NCBI GenBank assembly: GCA_004026145.2 | Contig: CP034983.1 | Coordinates: 10,804,658 to 10,868,657 of the forward strand | Direction of reading: 5' to 3' | Source: Takifugu bimaculatus | Taxonomy: Eukaryota; Chordata; Actinopteri; Tetraodontiformes; Tetraodontidae | DNA length: 64,000 nt | Shown: positions 38,318-51,695 of the stretch, piece after piece | How the letters are laid out: each line of letters starts with the position of its first letter | Numbering within the stretch: the first letter of the stretch is position 1 | Made by a program: the position numbers and the translations under genes | Notes under the pieces: model-generated | What the model was told of the DNA's origin: nothing | Database searches by the model: none | Seen by the model: the letters and a program-made list of their open reading frames with translations, nothing else

Positions 38318-39399
38318 ACTGTGAGCCCCGGGGTGATAAACCATTGCATTTGTTCCATTAAATAGAATAAGAAATCATCCTGACAGACGCTCCGTCTTGG
38401 CCTGGGCCAGTCTTCTTATGGGCAACTTCCTCAAGGTCAGCGGGATGGTGTTTTGCTCAGCGTGCAGCATCCGATGATGAATTGGATGTGGTGTGAGGGG
38501 AGAGGAAGTCAGACGCGGGGGTGAATATTTGGGATAATGTATTGTGCTCACTGGTAAATAGAGGCTGCGGACAGCCGGGATTAAAGATAGCGCGCAGGCG
38601 AGAGCCATTTTTACCACTGCTAGTCTTTTTAGATATCATTTCCCCTTTGCTGTGGCTTTTAGTTTTCCAACATCTGCTGAACGTTTTATTGTTTCTAGTA
38701 AGGATTTCTATTGGGTTAATCCTGAAAGATCGGGAGGATCTGAACTCTAACTGGAGAGAGAACTTTAAAAAGAAAAGAGCTTTTCCTGGAATGTATTTTC
38801 AATTCACTTTAGTTCTTAGTGTTACAAAGAAATGGCTTCTCCTATTTTTGCAGAGGACTTGGAAAGAACATCTAAAAGTTTACTGACAAACTGAATAATG
38901 CAGAGGAGTGGAATAAAGGCGGCAGGATGTGCCGTTATTCATAAGCCTTCTTCGGCTTTTGTCAGCATCAGACGCCATCAATTCAATATTTCAGCGCGGC
39001 GTTAAACTGGAGAGAATGACAAAAGTCCTCCGTGGGGACTTCTGAGGCCAGGGTTGATGCCGCTCCGTCCCGGCGTGTTGCACAAAAGAAACCACTCTGA
39101 GGCCTCCGAGGGGGACGCCAGACGTTTGAAAGGGTTGATTCCAAACCCGGCCGCGGCGGTCGTACGAACTCTAATCGACCACGTCGGGTTTGTGTTTCTT
39201 GGCAGGAACGGAAGTCCTGGTCGCTTCATCCCCCGAACCCAACCCTAATTCTGTGCGCCACATCATTATGCACCGTTGACCGAGCAAGGCTGCGCTTTAG
39301 CGGAGAAGACTAATTTCTAATCTAGGATATTGCTTTCCCATTATTCCTTCTCCCCTTGGCCTCCAGTGTGATAACTGTTTGATTAAGGCAGTTATGCCA

Positions 39400-39600
39400 C
39401 TTGAGAGGCTGTAAGTGCCCACCATTTAATATTACCTGGCTGTCTGATTATGGCGCCACTGCTTGAGGCTAATGATGCAGAAATGCAAAGCTTGATTACA
39501 AATGCTGATGAGCCCTCTGTGACATATCCGTCTCCACAACCCTCCAATATTAATCAATAAACAATGTAAATTAATTATTCTGGGTCTTTTCTTCCTTCCC
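39400..39600. other. Candidate conserved noncoding element
   Basis: This repeat-free AT-rich block contains GGCTAATGATG, CTTGATTACAAATG, CCAATATTAATC and TAAATTAATTATTC words, typical of developmental enhancers with homeodomain sites. Inference from style only. Confidence 0.2.
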
Positions 39601-39714
39601 GGCCAAACAACATCAACCGTGCCCGACTTCCATTCGCATTTGATTTAAAACCTCTCTTGAATCCCAACACCAGTAAGGCTAAGTTGTTTATTGCTTAGTG
39701 GGATAATCAGTTTG

Positions 39715-39726
39715 CCCCCCCCCCCC
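39715..39726 (+). repeat. Poly-C tract (12 bp)
   Basis: There are 12 C, with an 8-bp G run about 25 bp further on, so the two could pair. Confidence 0.9.
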
Positions 39727-42700
39727 AACAACATCTTAATAAAGTTGTGGTGGGGGGGGATTAACTCACTCTGTTCATATACTGACTGATCACATCAAAA
39801 GCTGCTATAACACACTAAAGTTCATAAGTTCATGTAGATTACACAACCTGTGCCAACATAGTTGCGACAAAATACCTGCAAACCTAAAAAAAGGACGGAA
39901 TTTGGGTCCATGAGAAGGCCGTGACGGTGAAATAAAGGCATCCTTGATATGAATGCTTTGATTAGACAGTCCGGGAATACAACCAGTGTCACTTTAATTA
40001 AGTGCTGAAGACACGAGTGGTTAAGTATCTTTCCGAGTGCCTCCGAGGTCAAACCAATCCATGTTAATAGTGAGGCTCAGTCGAGGACCCATTAGATTAT
40101 CTATGATTTGAAATGGAGTCTTGACAGCCTGAATAAGGACTCCCGGGACAGCAAGGCTTTGTGGCAGGCTAACGGTGAGTTTTCCGTCATGGGGGAGCAG
40201 GATCTGGAGGCCAATCAATAGCAACGGCTGTAAAAGCTTATTTACTGGAAGCCCGTTTTACGAATATCAGATTGTTGCCCCCACTCCCGTCCACTTTAAT
40301 TGAAAATTCCTCAGCCGCTGCCGTCTCCTGTCTACATTTGGGGCCTTTGTAAATGATCCCCTAGAAAATCCACAAACACCTCACAAGAGGCTCTTTAAAC
40401 AATGGAAAAACTCAATCACGGGTCCCAGTTGACCCTCTTTATTCCTATATTTTTACCTTATGTTTGTTTCAGCACTTAGCTTAGCATTAGCGAGCATGCT
40501 GGAAAATGCCAACCGCGTCGAGTCTGATGGCTTTTTTATTTTTTAAGAGGCAGTTGAGGCCCTTTATTTACATCCACTTCCTGCCTAAGGTGAAACCCGT
40601 GACTGATTCCAGGCTGCTTAGAATCCCCTGACACGCACCAATTAATGAGGTGAATGTTTCTTGCTTTGCACATTATTCAGAGATCGTGAGATGAGACCGA
40701 GTTCGTCATGAGAGGCTACGTTTGTCTCTCCTTACATTACCACATTTGTGCACACCATGGCACCGATCGCTCACACTCGCAGCCACACGTGCACACTGAT
40801 GAACATGACCATTAACGCGCTCCCACACGCTGAAAAAACAAAACAAAGTAACATTAGCATAACCAATGTGATGATCATACATCAGTGAGTTCTGTCCTTA
40901 ATGCTTTTTGAGTTTACATTCACTCAGATAATGAGCCTCAGTGTGTGCCTAATAACCCATAATACATTGGGAAAAATATATTTGTTTAGTCTTTATCTTT
41001 GCACTTCATATTGCAACACAACTAAGAGAAAATGGGAAACACAGGAGGGACTGGAAGAGATAACAGCAGATCTATAAGACGGCAGCCGAGAATGAATTCA
41101 GACCGAGGTCGACAGAGGTGCATCCGAGCCAGAGGTTCATTCCCTCTCCTCCTCCCTCCCAAAAACACTACCTCTTGACAGAAACTGGAGACCCGAGCGT
41201 TCAACTGCATCAATTTAGGTTCACCGACTTGGCAAAATCCCCCCTTTAATGAAATCAGGTCCCGAACGCGTCATCAGGAGGATTCATTTCAAGCTCTGAA
41301 TCGCAATAAAGGGGAAATCGGCCCGGTTTCTGCACACTTCCGCCTCCGCTCTTGCCTCCTTTCTTTCCATTCAGAGGAAAATGCGCCGAATCGCGACCGT
41401 GAGATGGGTGTTGAAGCTCTCGTCATGAAGGGTCCCTCTGCTTTTCGCCGCGTTGTGCCTCATAAAAGCCAAACATCTTGCTCAAGCACAACAGCGTCGT
41501 ACAGAAGCAGCCTCAGCTTTCTCTTAGTCACTTTGCATTAATCTCACGAAATTGCGTGATTTGTTTTTCCGCCACCAATACCAGTTAAAGAGGAGTAGGA
41601 CGGCGTAGTTTTACACCTGGTGAGGACATTTGTGTCCCCATTCAGGCGGTGCGAGCAGACAACCGCTAATATCGGTTTCACAGTGTAATGTGGGGGCACA
41701 GCAGGTGCAGCAAACTGCACATGGGGGCATCAAACACTTCCAAATGACTGTTTTTACGGCCGCCACTCCCAGATGGGATGAAAGTTGGGTAACTGGCGGC
41801 AGAAAGCTTTGAAAGTGAAAAATGGCCGCGTAAAAACAGGTCGGCGGAAACACCTTAAATTGCTGGTATCATTTCTGCCGTCCTGCGGTTGTCCAATGTG
41901 TTGGAACCTTCAGCTCGTACCTCCAACCAGACCTGAAATGAGAGCTGCACCTCTAGATTCCATTTGCAGAGTGCTCAGTGGTGCAGTTTGGCTGATTTTG
42001 TGTCTTTATTTCACTTTATAGTTTCCCTTTTTCCATTTTAAACCATCTTATATTGTTGTATTGTTTTTCCTGTTAAGTCCATGGACTTCTGATGTCTGGA
42101 CTGATGTTCTGGGCACAGCCTGACTCCAGATATAGATTCTCCATGAAGCAGAATGATCACCTCAACGATCCTGATCAGCTCCAGTGGCTGTGGTCGGGAT
42201 AACCGTGTTGATTTTGGCATTCCGAGTTTGCTCCGACATCCCACTGAGGGTCTCTGGGCTCACACCTGTCAGTTATGTCCCTAATGTGAAATAAACTTGC
42301 TAGTTCAACGTCACCACAATGTTCCTATATCCATCAAACCTACAGACTACGTTACTGCTTTGAACTGTGAATTGATGAATGCCAATGCAGGCAGCGGTAC
42401 AGAAAATAGCAGGAATGTTGGGTACTTCCAGGATCAGCGGGAGACGTGGTAAATGTCGTAAAATACCCACTGACATATGGTGCTACACCGTCCCACGGCG
42501 CGTCAGCTGCTTTATTAACACCAGACACACAATAACAGGCTCGCGTACAGGTGGAAAGTGCAAACGACTCCAAGACAGGCATTAGTTATTTTTAACTCTT
42601 GCGTTTATTCTGCCTCCGAACTGTAAACTCGGACTTACAAACGTGATGTGTGACCTGACTGACCTTTGATGGCCTAAGCAGTCAGCTCAGGTTCATGTTG

Positions 42701-44331
42701 CCTGGATTTTCTGTGGACAATTAGTTCTCTCGTCCTCTTTTTGATCTTCCCATATTTGATGTTTCTCCACCAGATTCATTTGAGATTTTAAATAATCAAG
42801 CAGACCTCAGTGTGAAATTTCTCCATCTTCAATTTTAAATGCTTCTTGAAGCATCGTGACAGCCCTCTTATGCAACATTTCAAATGAATTTACTTTATTA
42901 TCCAGGTAGACCCATTTTTTCCTTTTCACAAATCCAAAAATTGTCGAAAGTTTATTATTCGAAGAGTTAAATGTTCTAAAATCCAACATTATAATATCTG
43001 CAGAGAGAAGTGGTAAAGGTTGCGTGCGTGTCAAACAGCATTATTCCAGAAATAACTACTGTGATCTGAAGAAGCGGAAGTTCTCGGCAGATTGACACAG
43101 AAGGAAGAAATTTATACAATATGGAATTTAAAAAAGCTAAGAAATGTCTCAAATGTCTCCTGTATGACGACAGGAACCCATATTCATCAGCTTCCACTGC
43201 TCTGGTAAATAGATTTAAGAAAAAAAGACAAGGGCAGACGCCCCGTGACCACAACGATGATGTCGAGCTGGCGCCGACAGTGGCCACCCTCACGAGGGGA
43301 TGATTGGTGTCAGTCCAACAATGCCCCAGTTTGAAGCTCCCCGAGAACAGACCCAGATGGCCAATGTTCCGTGGAATGTATTTGCAGTGCTGCGGCGGAA
43401 AGCTTCTCACCAGATGCCGCCCAGGACTGGATCCACACAGGGAAGATGACGGCAGGAGTGATGACGTCTCTCAGAGCCAACAATCTGGAGCAGCGCCTTC
43501 AAGTTAGGATGTTTTGTCTGTGTTTGTCATTTCCACTTATTCCTGGTGCTGGTGACAGAACGGTTTGTTGACATGTTCTGCCTGGTTCTCCGGTCGGACG
43601 GCGTCACCGTTTACCAGCAGGACTTTCATTTTGCTCAATTAGCCGCTGTTTTTTTCCTCCTCCACCATGAGGAGACGATCGGCCGGCTTCCGCTCCATCG
43701 TGGATGTGAGACGTAGAGCAGGATTGGGGGGGGGCAAAACATCTCAATTCATGGTCAGATGCTGTGCCAGGAGCATCATCCCAGTCAAAAGAGGATGGGT
43801 AAAATTTGCATTTAGATTACCATGGTAATAGAAAACCATGGTGATGAGTCTTGTTCTGAAAAAGAGATTAACATGGTCGCCTCTTAAATAAAATCTATAT
43901 AAAGAGAATCTTTAGATCCAAAGATAAGCAATAATAACCCTCACTTATCAGGTGAGAACCATGAAGACGTTGGATAATGACTGGAAATACACCTGCTGCG
44001 CATGTGGAGCATTTGGAGGTTATTATGGGATGACATGTCAATGCCACTTTTAATGAGATTTCTTGTTAAGCCGTTGCCATGAGAGGCGTCTATAAAGAGT
44101 CTCTAACGTTCATGACGATGCAGGACAGGTTATACAGTGAAATGCAAACGTTCAGATTGTTCGAATCTTCCTGTGAAGAAAATAATAAATAATCTAAAAC
44201 AGAGCCAGTGAGTTCATCCAGAGTTGTGGAATGGCCCAGAAGAACCAGAGAAAAAGGAGATGATAAGTGCTTCAAACTAAAACTGCTCATTAAACGCAAA
44301 ACACTGAACAATTTTAATTAAATGCCAGAAA

Positions 44332-44354
44332 ACACACACACACGCACACACACA
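44332..44354 (+). repeat. (CA)n microsatellite with one CG interruption
   Basis: This is a short CA tract interrupted once by CG. Confidence 0.93.
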
Positions 44355-45016
44355 GTTTGCCCAACAAAAAGAGTTGATTTTGTCTCCAAATATCTCAGTT
44401 AGTCCCAGCAGAAAACTGATGTTTCCACATCCTCGGAGCCTCTTAATTAAGCACAGTCAAGGCTGAGCTAAATGCACATAATTACAAGTTGTCCAAAGCA
44501 ATCAAACAATAGCCAAATCATCAGGGTGGACATTCCCCCGTCTCCATAGTTGCTAATGTGGCGTAGAAAATGTCAATGAAAGAAGCACCCGCGCAGGATT
44601 AGCATGCACGGGCATGATTTGGACAGTAGTCACGCCGACTGCGTCCAGAGACCGGGATCGAAGCTGCACAAATGAGGAGGAGTTTTTTTTCCAATTGCCA
44701 CGCAGCATTTTACAGAAGTGCCCTGCAGGGCAGGCGGGGACGTTGGTCGCTGGGTACTCAACAATTCAGCCGTCTCAAATGGAGGTTTCTTAAACTGCTC
44801 AACTGTCAATTAGAATAGAATGCTGGAGGGAGGTTCTTGTGTCATGACACGCTCACACTCCCGTGGTTAATCTATCACCATCTGCTCCCCCCGAAGTGTA
44901 AACTTTGACTGACTTGCTAACAAGCTTTATCTGTTCACACTGTTGGCAAGTTTAATTATCAAAAAGACAAGAGTGGAACTTGGAAACACTGAAGTCAGAT
45001 AAAGAACAGGATCAGT

Positions 45017-45376
45017 AGGGATTCACGATATATCACGATGTATCGACCAGGGGCATTTTTTTAATGAGCGTTGCTGGCTGATCGAGTTACCGGAAGCTAA
45101 CACTGCTAACGGTAACCAGCAGGAAAAAAGGAAAGCAGCAGGTGCTGCATTCGGGGCTCTTAAACCTGCATTCAGAGTGTCAGTGTATTTTAACCTGTCA
45201 AGTTTGATAAGGTAACTTTGTTTTGTTAGTTATATTGAGCCAAGCCACTTACATTTTCTACACAGTTACAACTATTGTTGCTAAAAAGAAACAATGTTGG
45301 TAGCCTTGTTTCGAAAAACCATAACTTGAGTATTAATGTCAGATTTGGCTAAAATGTTTTAAATCGGTGCATCCCT
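45017..45376. mobile_element. hAT-like MITE with AGGGATGCAC-type ends
   Basis: The left end is AGGGATTCACGATATAT. The right end, read in reverse complement, is AGGGATGCACCGATTTAA. Both fit the AGGGATGCACCGAT terminal repeats of abundant fish hAT-type elements. The interior (about 360 bp in all) has no transposase ORF. No clear target duplication is seen, so the outermost bases may have decayed. It sits in the putative cdh12 leader intron. Confidence 0.6.
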
Positions 45377-47049
45377 CCTTCCTAGATCTTATGTTTAATG
45401 TCATGTGGTCTAAGGCGGCCCTTGATTTAAACGCTTATTTGCTGACCTTTTGGCGTTCTGTACCAACCTCAATCAAAGCAAGTGGAAACCACACAGAATC
45501 AATCCAACATGCTGTGTCCAGGTATGAGAAACCAGCCAGAACCCTAAAAGTCAATGACGCACACCCCAGAGAATCTCGGGATCGCTCTCTTCATTGCAAC
45601 GCTAACATGAAATGCTCATTACAGGCAGCAATTGAATCCAAACTGCTCCTGCGCAGCTTTAATGGTCGGCTAACCCCGGCTGTCAGGTGTCCGTTTATTT
45701 AAAGCCGACATCCAACCACCTACGCACGTTTATTCTGAGCAGCCAACAACAAATTCTTCCACCTGTGTCAGGTAACGATCTACCCCTACCCCACACAAGG
45801 TTGAGGGTGGGGGTGGGGGGGTGTACAATTATGCTCCGGTTAAGAACAGAGCAGGCACTTGACCAGTGGCCCACTTGTACCGTAACCTCCTCAACAGACA
45901 ACATATCCTTCAGCAGAATTTAATGGCACACATTGAATCACAACAACAGATTTCGACACCTGCCTCGGAGCTTGTTCCGAGTTCAAAACGAAGCAGCGGG
46001 GGCAGTCTGTGTTTGAACTGCAGGTCCAGGTAAAGCGCGACCCCTCCTGCAGACAACATGGCTCGTGGGCTGATATTCAAGCTGCGCATTGACATGTCTT
46101 CACACGCTCACCTTTCATTTTAATGCGCAGTCATTCGGGTCAGATCTGGGTGGAAGAGTTCTGAGTTGTTCTATCTTTAGGGGCTATTTAACTGTTTTTG
46201 GATGTGTGCGCGGGAGAGTATGCAGATTTCTGATAGCCTCGACTGCAGGGTGGGAAAATCCATCTTTTTTATGTTCAAACCATCATAACCTTCCATTGGA
46301 TGTGATCCGTTTCTTCAGAGACTCAGGCAGCAGAATCAGACATGTTCTGCACACAGGGGATGTGTGAGTCAGTGTGGTGCTGCGTTATTGCCTCGGGCCC
46401 GTTTTGTCTCCACAGCTAAACCTTCCATATCGTTAGGGTGGAAAAGTTCACTTCCGAAAAGAGAGACGGGCCCCTTCGTTCACCCCAACATAAAGCATAT
46501 TTTTGATCGGCTCTGGATGATATTTATGCATCGCATGCCCTGCAAGAGGAAGGCGGGTCGGTAAAGACGCTCAACCGAGCTAATGAAGCGGTTTCTTGTC
46601 AGTAGAGGCCGTGTGTGATGCTAATGATGATCAGCAAGAATATCCATCATCATCATCTTCGTCTTAAATTACACCCTTCACCGGTCGCTGGGGCCATTTT
46701 CACTGACGACATGTTTAGCTTCCATTTGGAGGCCAGTTGTGACATAAAACACAACTTGTGTATTTGCTTCGACCTTTCTGACCCAACGCAAATCCAAACC
46801 TGGACAGCTTGACGCTTGAAAACGGAGACGTGCTAACCGTTTTTCCAAGTCCAAGGGCAAAAGAAAAGCATCTCGGAGCACTGCGCGGCGATGGCGCTCC
46901 CAACCCCCGCGGCTCCGGGGCTGCTCCACTTCATCTCCCCGGCTGATTGTTTTCCAGCCTTCTCAAAATAAGTTCAGGCACATCACCTGGAGGTGAAGTT
47001 TTCCGTCTTTCAGAGCTCCGGTTGTCAGGACTACCGGACAGTCGATGAT

Positions 47050-47063
47050 AAAAAAAAAAAAAA
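47050..47063 (+). repeat. Poly-A tract (14 bp)
   Basis: This is a run of 14 A with no associated element recognised. Confidence 0.93.
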
Positions 47064-47844
47064 TGCTGGAGATATTAGAGGAAAAAACATCTGAGAGGTT
47101 CGGCTAAAACCATAATTCAGCATTCAAAGGACAACGCGGCTGTTATCGCCTGATTGGAGAGCAGCTGTCATCAGAAGAAAGGACAGCTTCCTTTCATGTC
47201 AGTGCGCGTCCACCGGATTGATTTTCCTCGCATATTTCCATAAATTCACCTTGGAAGGGAGCATAATGGCAGTATGGGAGACCCGGGTGTAAAGATGTAA
47301 AGAGAAGGAGGCACGAGGAAGAGAAAAGCAGAGGAAAACGAAAGGGAAACTATCTACTATAGCAGGTCGAACAGAACAAATTAACCTGCCATCAAATAAC
47401 CAATAATATCACCTTTAACCACTCAATGTTCCCACTGAGGCTGCATCCGTGTGTGAATTCGATTCTGGGAGACTTTGCCAAAGCCGTTTCCTGACAGGAA
47501 CCAACCAGCTTGTGCTGACGGGACACTTTTGTGAAATAAGAATTCAAACACATTTATCACAGACGGAGCCTGGGCACGTCGGAGAGCTGCCATTTGTCAC
47601 CATTAAAAGAAACAGCTCCCGCTCATATTTTAACGGCGTTAATAAAAGATGCAGGTGTTCTGCAATGTGGCAAATCGGTGTCGTCGAAACTGGCGTTTGA
47701 GTCAACATTCAATTTGTGGTGATTCGTGGTCGGAGCAGGATTATCGACCTGTTTCCTTCAGCTCTGCACCAGTCTGTTCTGAACAAATGGAGTAGTTGGA
47801 GTAACAGAAGCTGCTATCAATGACCCAGAGGAATCTTTTTTTAT

Positions 47845-47862
47845 ATTTATTTATTTATTTAT
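47845..47862 (+). repeat. (TTTA)n tract
   Basis: There are four TTTA units after a T-rich lead. Confidence 0.9.
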
Positions 47863-50800
47863 GGTTGGTAAGCAGATGTGATTTTTAAGTGTAACGCACC
47901 CTATTCAATCAGCAACATCTTCCACCCCACGTAAACCTATTTTAGGTGCCAGGAACCCACGTAACCTGCCGGGGTTTTGCACGCGACAAGGCTAGCGGCT
48001 ACTAGCGGGCTCACTTCATGGTCGCGGCCACGACAGCGGCTGGCACACACCACCCCCGGTCTTTAGTTGGAGGACGCTTGATACCCGCAACCAAGTTAAA
48101 CAAGTGAACAGACATAATATGAAAAGAAGGCCTTCTTTGAGGCCTCCTCATGCATAATTTGTGTGGGAGGGAAGGGAAAAACGGGGAGGGTGACTCACCA
48201 AAACATATTAGCGTTTCCAGCGTGCTGGCAACGGGAATGTGTGAAAGCTTTGATTAAAAGCCTCGCGTGGAGGAAAACTCCGATAAAAATCATCAAGAAA
48301 ATTAAGCGGATTGTGTCTGGAAACAACAACACAATTTCTGCGGCGGAGAAGTCAATAAGCGACTGGGAGGGTGTCTCTTCCAGGCCGAACAGGTCAAAAT
48401 TAAAGCCCCGTGGAAGTTGAGGAACTTTGAAACACTTGTTATTCATGACTTCATATTAGAACGAACATGTGAGGCGTTTGCCTATAATTCAACTTGGCTG
48501 GCCAGCTGTGTTGTTATTCCCATTTTCATTACAGTGCTTTCACCTACACTTCTGTCTTCCCACGCGTCCCCTGAAGGGTTTCAGCGATATTACCGTGATT
48601 TCCAGCCCCGGCGTTGCAGAAACACGGTCTTTCACAGCGATTTTCCTGAATAATGCCCCTTTTCCTTCATCTCCTTGAACTCGGCACACACATCTTTTTC
48701 ACAGGGATGGAGCTGCGGTTCAGTCGAGGTCAGCGTTTTGATAGCCGAGCAGAATGGCAAACTGGGAGAGACTTTAAAGAGGGATGACGCAGAGATGCGT
48801 AACCTTCACCAACATGCAGCTCCTTTCATGGGTTTGGGGAGGAACCTCGATAGAGTCGCACAGTGATTATTTTTTCAGTGGCCTGAAGGTTTATTGTCAG
48901 GTTCTTCCAAACTCTGGCTTACAACTGAATCTTTCCACCCATTTTCCTGCTTAAGCCATCTAAAAGACCGCTTCTGATGTTGTCGTAGCGGACAAACCCA
49001 ATCAAGAGAGAGCCAATTTAATTAACATGCACTAATCTGTCTGTTTATATTGTCATGATCATTTCCATTCATTTCCCTGCCTGTGTTAGTTGCAGCTCTG
49101 CTTGGCTTTTGGCAGTGATTAGCATGATCAAACGTCAGCCTGAGCTGGGTGCTTGAAATATAACTCATTTGAGGTTTTACATAAGATAATGCATAGCATC
49201 ATGCTGACTGACACCCACTGTAAATGGACGCGGAGGCTGGAGAGTTCTGGTCCACTTTGGATGACACGGATGGATCAAAGTTTTTTTCTTTTTCAAACAA
49301 AGCAAATGCAGGGATTTTATTCCCCCTCGAACTGTGGTGGTGGGCGAGGCTTATTTCCTTCCTATCGTTATGGTTCCTCTTAACGTGACCCCTCGCCTCT
49401 GCTCAGATTTTGTCGAAAGAAAGAACTGAACCGAGTATCTCATTCGGATGAGCAACTTCTCGTCTTCCGCCCTGAGTAAATGCCTACAAACCTATACATC
49501 ATGTTTATGGCGGCCTTGACAACCAATAACCCTGTGTGGCGCTCTCTCGTGGCTGCTAATCTGCACCAGCAGATCGTTTGGCCATATGGTCTTTGATTAT
49601 TGAAGGTGACGTGCGAGACTGCTGTCAGCCCGCTGCGTCGTGCCTTCTGAAGCAGACACGAGGGGTCAAGGCACACAACCGGAGCTTGACACATGCTAAT
49701 GAAGTTATCTCATTAAATATGTATCAGGCCTCGCCGAGCGGAGACTTCGGCGGAGGTGCGAGTTTCGCAGAAATTACGGGTGCGAGTCATTTTCCATTAT
49801 GTCAACGCTAAATGAGTAGCGACCTGAGGGAGGCGCATGTCTGACCCGTGTCAGAGCAGCTCCTGATGGTTTTGCACCGAGAACTTTCGCGATACTTTTG
49901 ACTTTTAAGGAAGTGTGGTGATGGAGAACGAATGGATCCGGGAGCGTGCTTTAACCCACTCCTGGAGCTGGATTCCACAGCCTAATTAATCAAAGACTGA
50001 GTCAGCGAGAGCTACATTGGCTTCCATTACTGTAGAGCTTATAAGCACATTAGCAGGGAGACAAGAACAAAATAGCAGGTGCAGAAGTCGTTAGCTCAAT
50101 TTTTCATGCCGCTTTTTCGTGCTTCTCGTCTCTTGTTTTCAGCACAATTAAGTATCTGCTAATACGGCCATGAACGCTCGAGCGTCGATATGGTAACAAA
50201 CAATTTAGCACATAATGAATGAGGCTGGGCGAATTAAGCCGATTCTCTTATATTTGTTTTCATCTGTGCTTCAGCTCAGTGTAATAACTAATATTTCAAT
50301 TAAAACATCAGGCTAAATATCTGCCCAAGTAGAAGCATCCAGAGTTGCTCTTTTGTGCCGAAAAGGGCACCAGAGGATCTTTTAAAACACTAAGAATAAC
50401 TAGTTCTATTTGTAAGAAAACAAATATTGTGGAAAATAATGACAAATTATGCACATAAAGGATGATTCGGTTGCTTGAACATGGGTGTGACTGTCGCATT
50501 GGACCTAAATAAGCCCCTTTTAATCTGCTTGTTATACAAAAGGATGCCAAACAACCCGTAAGTTGGTTGTTTAAAAAACCTGTTTACATGTGTTAAACCC
50601 ACGTATTTGATTTCCCGACAACGGGCAACACAAGCGCCGACGATGGCGACGCTCCAACACGTCGCAAGCCGCTGGTGCATTAAGCTAATTTGTGCCCGCT
50701 ATGTATGAGGAGAGGAAACCGAACCTGGGAGAACACCTGAAGATATACGGGATATGTCACTAATCCGTTGTAGGACCAGCGTCTATCACAGCACCCGCGT

Positions 50801-51021
50801 CTGCCACATGACGCGCGACGTGACAAGCGGAATAATCTCCCGTGGCTGTGGCTTATCAAATATGAGGAGCTCTTAACAGGAGCAGCATCGGAACACGGAG
50901 CATCAGCATCATGGCCATGCTGATTTGTGCTGACATTTTGCTCAGCACATGTGTCAGTGTGAGGCCAATTGCAAATATGTCATGCTACACAGCCTGGGCA
51001 AGTGCATGTTTTTGGGGTTTT

Positions 51022-51037
51022 TGTGTGTGTGTGTGTG
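51022..51037 (+). repeat. Short (GT)n tract
   Basis: Eight GT units, followed shortly by an 8-bp G run. Confidence 0.9.
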
Positions 51038-51199
51038 ATGGGGGGGGTGTTGCTGAGGGTTTTGATTAAAACTGCAAAGACGAGGTTTGTCAAGCAAAAC
51101 GGACGCTCATCAGCAGCCTCTCATTAGGCTGTCAAAGATCTAAACCTGACGTTCGGTCTCGACAGGCGGCCGTTGCAGAGAAGTTGAGGGATTGGGGGC

Positions 51200-51218
51200 G
51201 GGGGGGGGGGGGGGGGGG
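51200..51218 (+). repeat. Poly-G tract (19 bp)
   Basis: This run of 19 G is preceded by GGGGGC and lies about 280 bp upstream of the first-coding-exon acceptor. Confidence 0.97.
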
Positions 51219-51499
51219 TTACATGGAGAGGAAAGAGCTGAAATATTCCAGACAGAGCGTCCCAAAAGTAACGTGATTAATGATCCAACAGAGGTGTGTG
51301 GGGCTAATCCATTAGCAGGCTAATAATTGTGAAACTTTTTCTTTTTATTCCAGATGAATTCTTTTTGAGACATTCATCACACTATTAGGGTCCCGCCCCA
51401 GCTGTCCAATGACATCATGTGTCTATATTATTACAGATGTGATTGAAACTCAGCAAACCGTGAAACACTTTAAATGCTGGATTTGTTTCTGCCCCGCAG

Positions 51500-51695
51500 G
51501 TGATGAGCCCCATCAGTCTCTGAGTCGGGTGTTGACAGTTCCAGGGAAGATCGCTCTGTGGGTTTGCCTCTCCTGGCAGAGCCCCCCCCTCCGGCCTTAC
51601 CCGATCCCCGGAACTAACCTCCGCAAGTCGTTTCAGCGTGGCTCAGCTCTCGTCACTGGACTTTAACTCGGGGACCAAAACTTCACAGACCGCCA
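51500..51695 (+). other. cdh12: 5' untranslated part of the first coding cdh12 exon
   Basis: A pyrimidine-rich acceptor (TTTGTTTCTGCCCCGCAG, AG at 51498-51499) opens the exon, leaving 196 nt of leader before the ATG. A second possible acceptor is TTTCAG ending at 51636, with a weaker tract. A tiny upstream ORF (MSPISL) starts just inside the exon at 51503. That a noncoding exon lies upstream is inferred from this acceptor. Confidence 0.65.
51503..51523 (+). other. Upstream ORF in the cdh12 leader
   Basis: The sequence reads ATG, five codons and TGA (MSPISL), starting 3 nt after the predicted splice acceptor and ending 172 nt before the cdh12 start. It exists in the mRNA only if the 51498-51499 acceptor is used. 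An influence on translation is inference, made plausible by the weak Kozak context of the main start. Confidence 0.35.

Larger units (their letters stand above)
33806..51499 (+). other. Putative cdh12 leader intron (about 17.7 kb), otherwise noncoding
   Basis: This is the interval between the strong donor at 33806 and the acceptor at 51499. It is AT- and GC-mixed DNA with no recognisable coding exon. It holds an (AAGG)n tract, an inverted-repeat element, a poly-T tract, one Cys-rich ORF of unknown origin, a hAT-like MITE, mononucleotide and dinucleotide tracts, and several smooth AT-rich blocks that could be conserved noncoding elements. Additional small leader exons cannot be excluded. Confidence 0.4.

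Noticed and set aside
40021..40224. Minus-strand frame with protein-like text (HDGKLTVSLPQSLAVPGV...)
   Set aside because: There are no convincing splice sites and no homology I can name; more likely open noncoding DNA.
42976..43410. 144-codon minus-strand ORF overlapping a Lys-rich plus-strand frame (43121-43303)
   Set aside because: Neither strand shows a recognisable protein family, and the overlap of two open frames fits chance.
51631..51637. Alternative acceptor TTTCAG|CG in the leader
   Set aside because: The upstream tract is a weaker pyrimidine stretch than that before 51500; kept only as an alternative.
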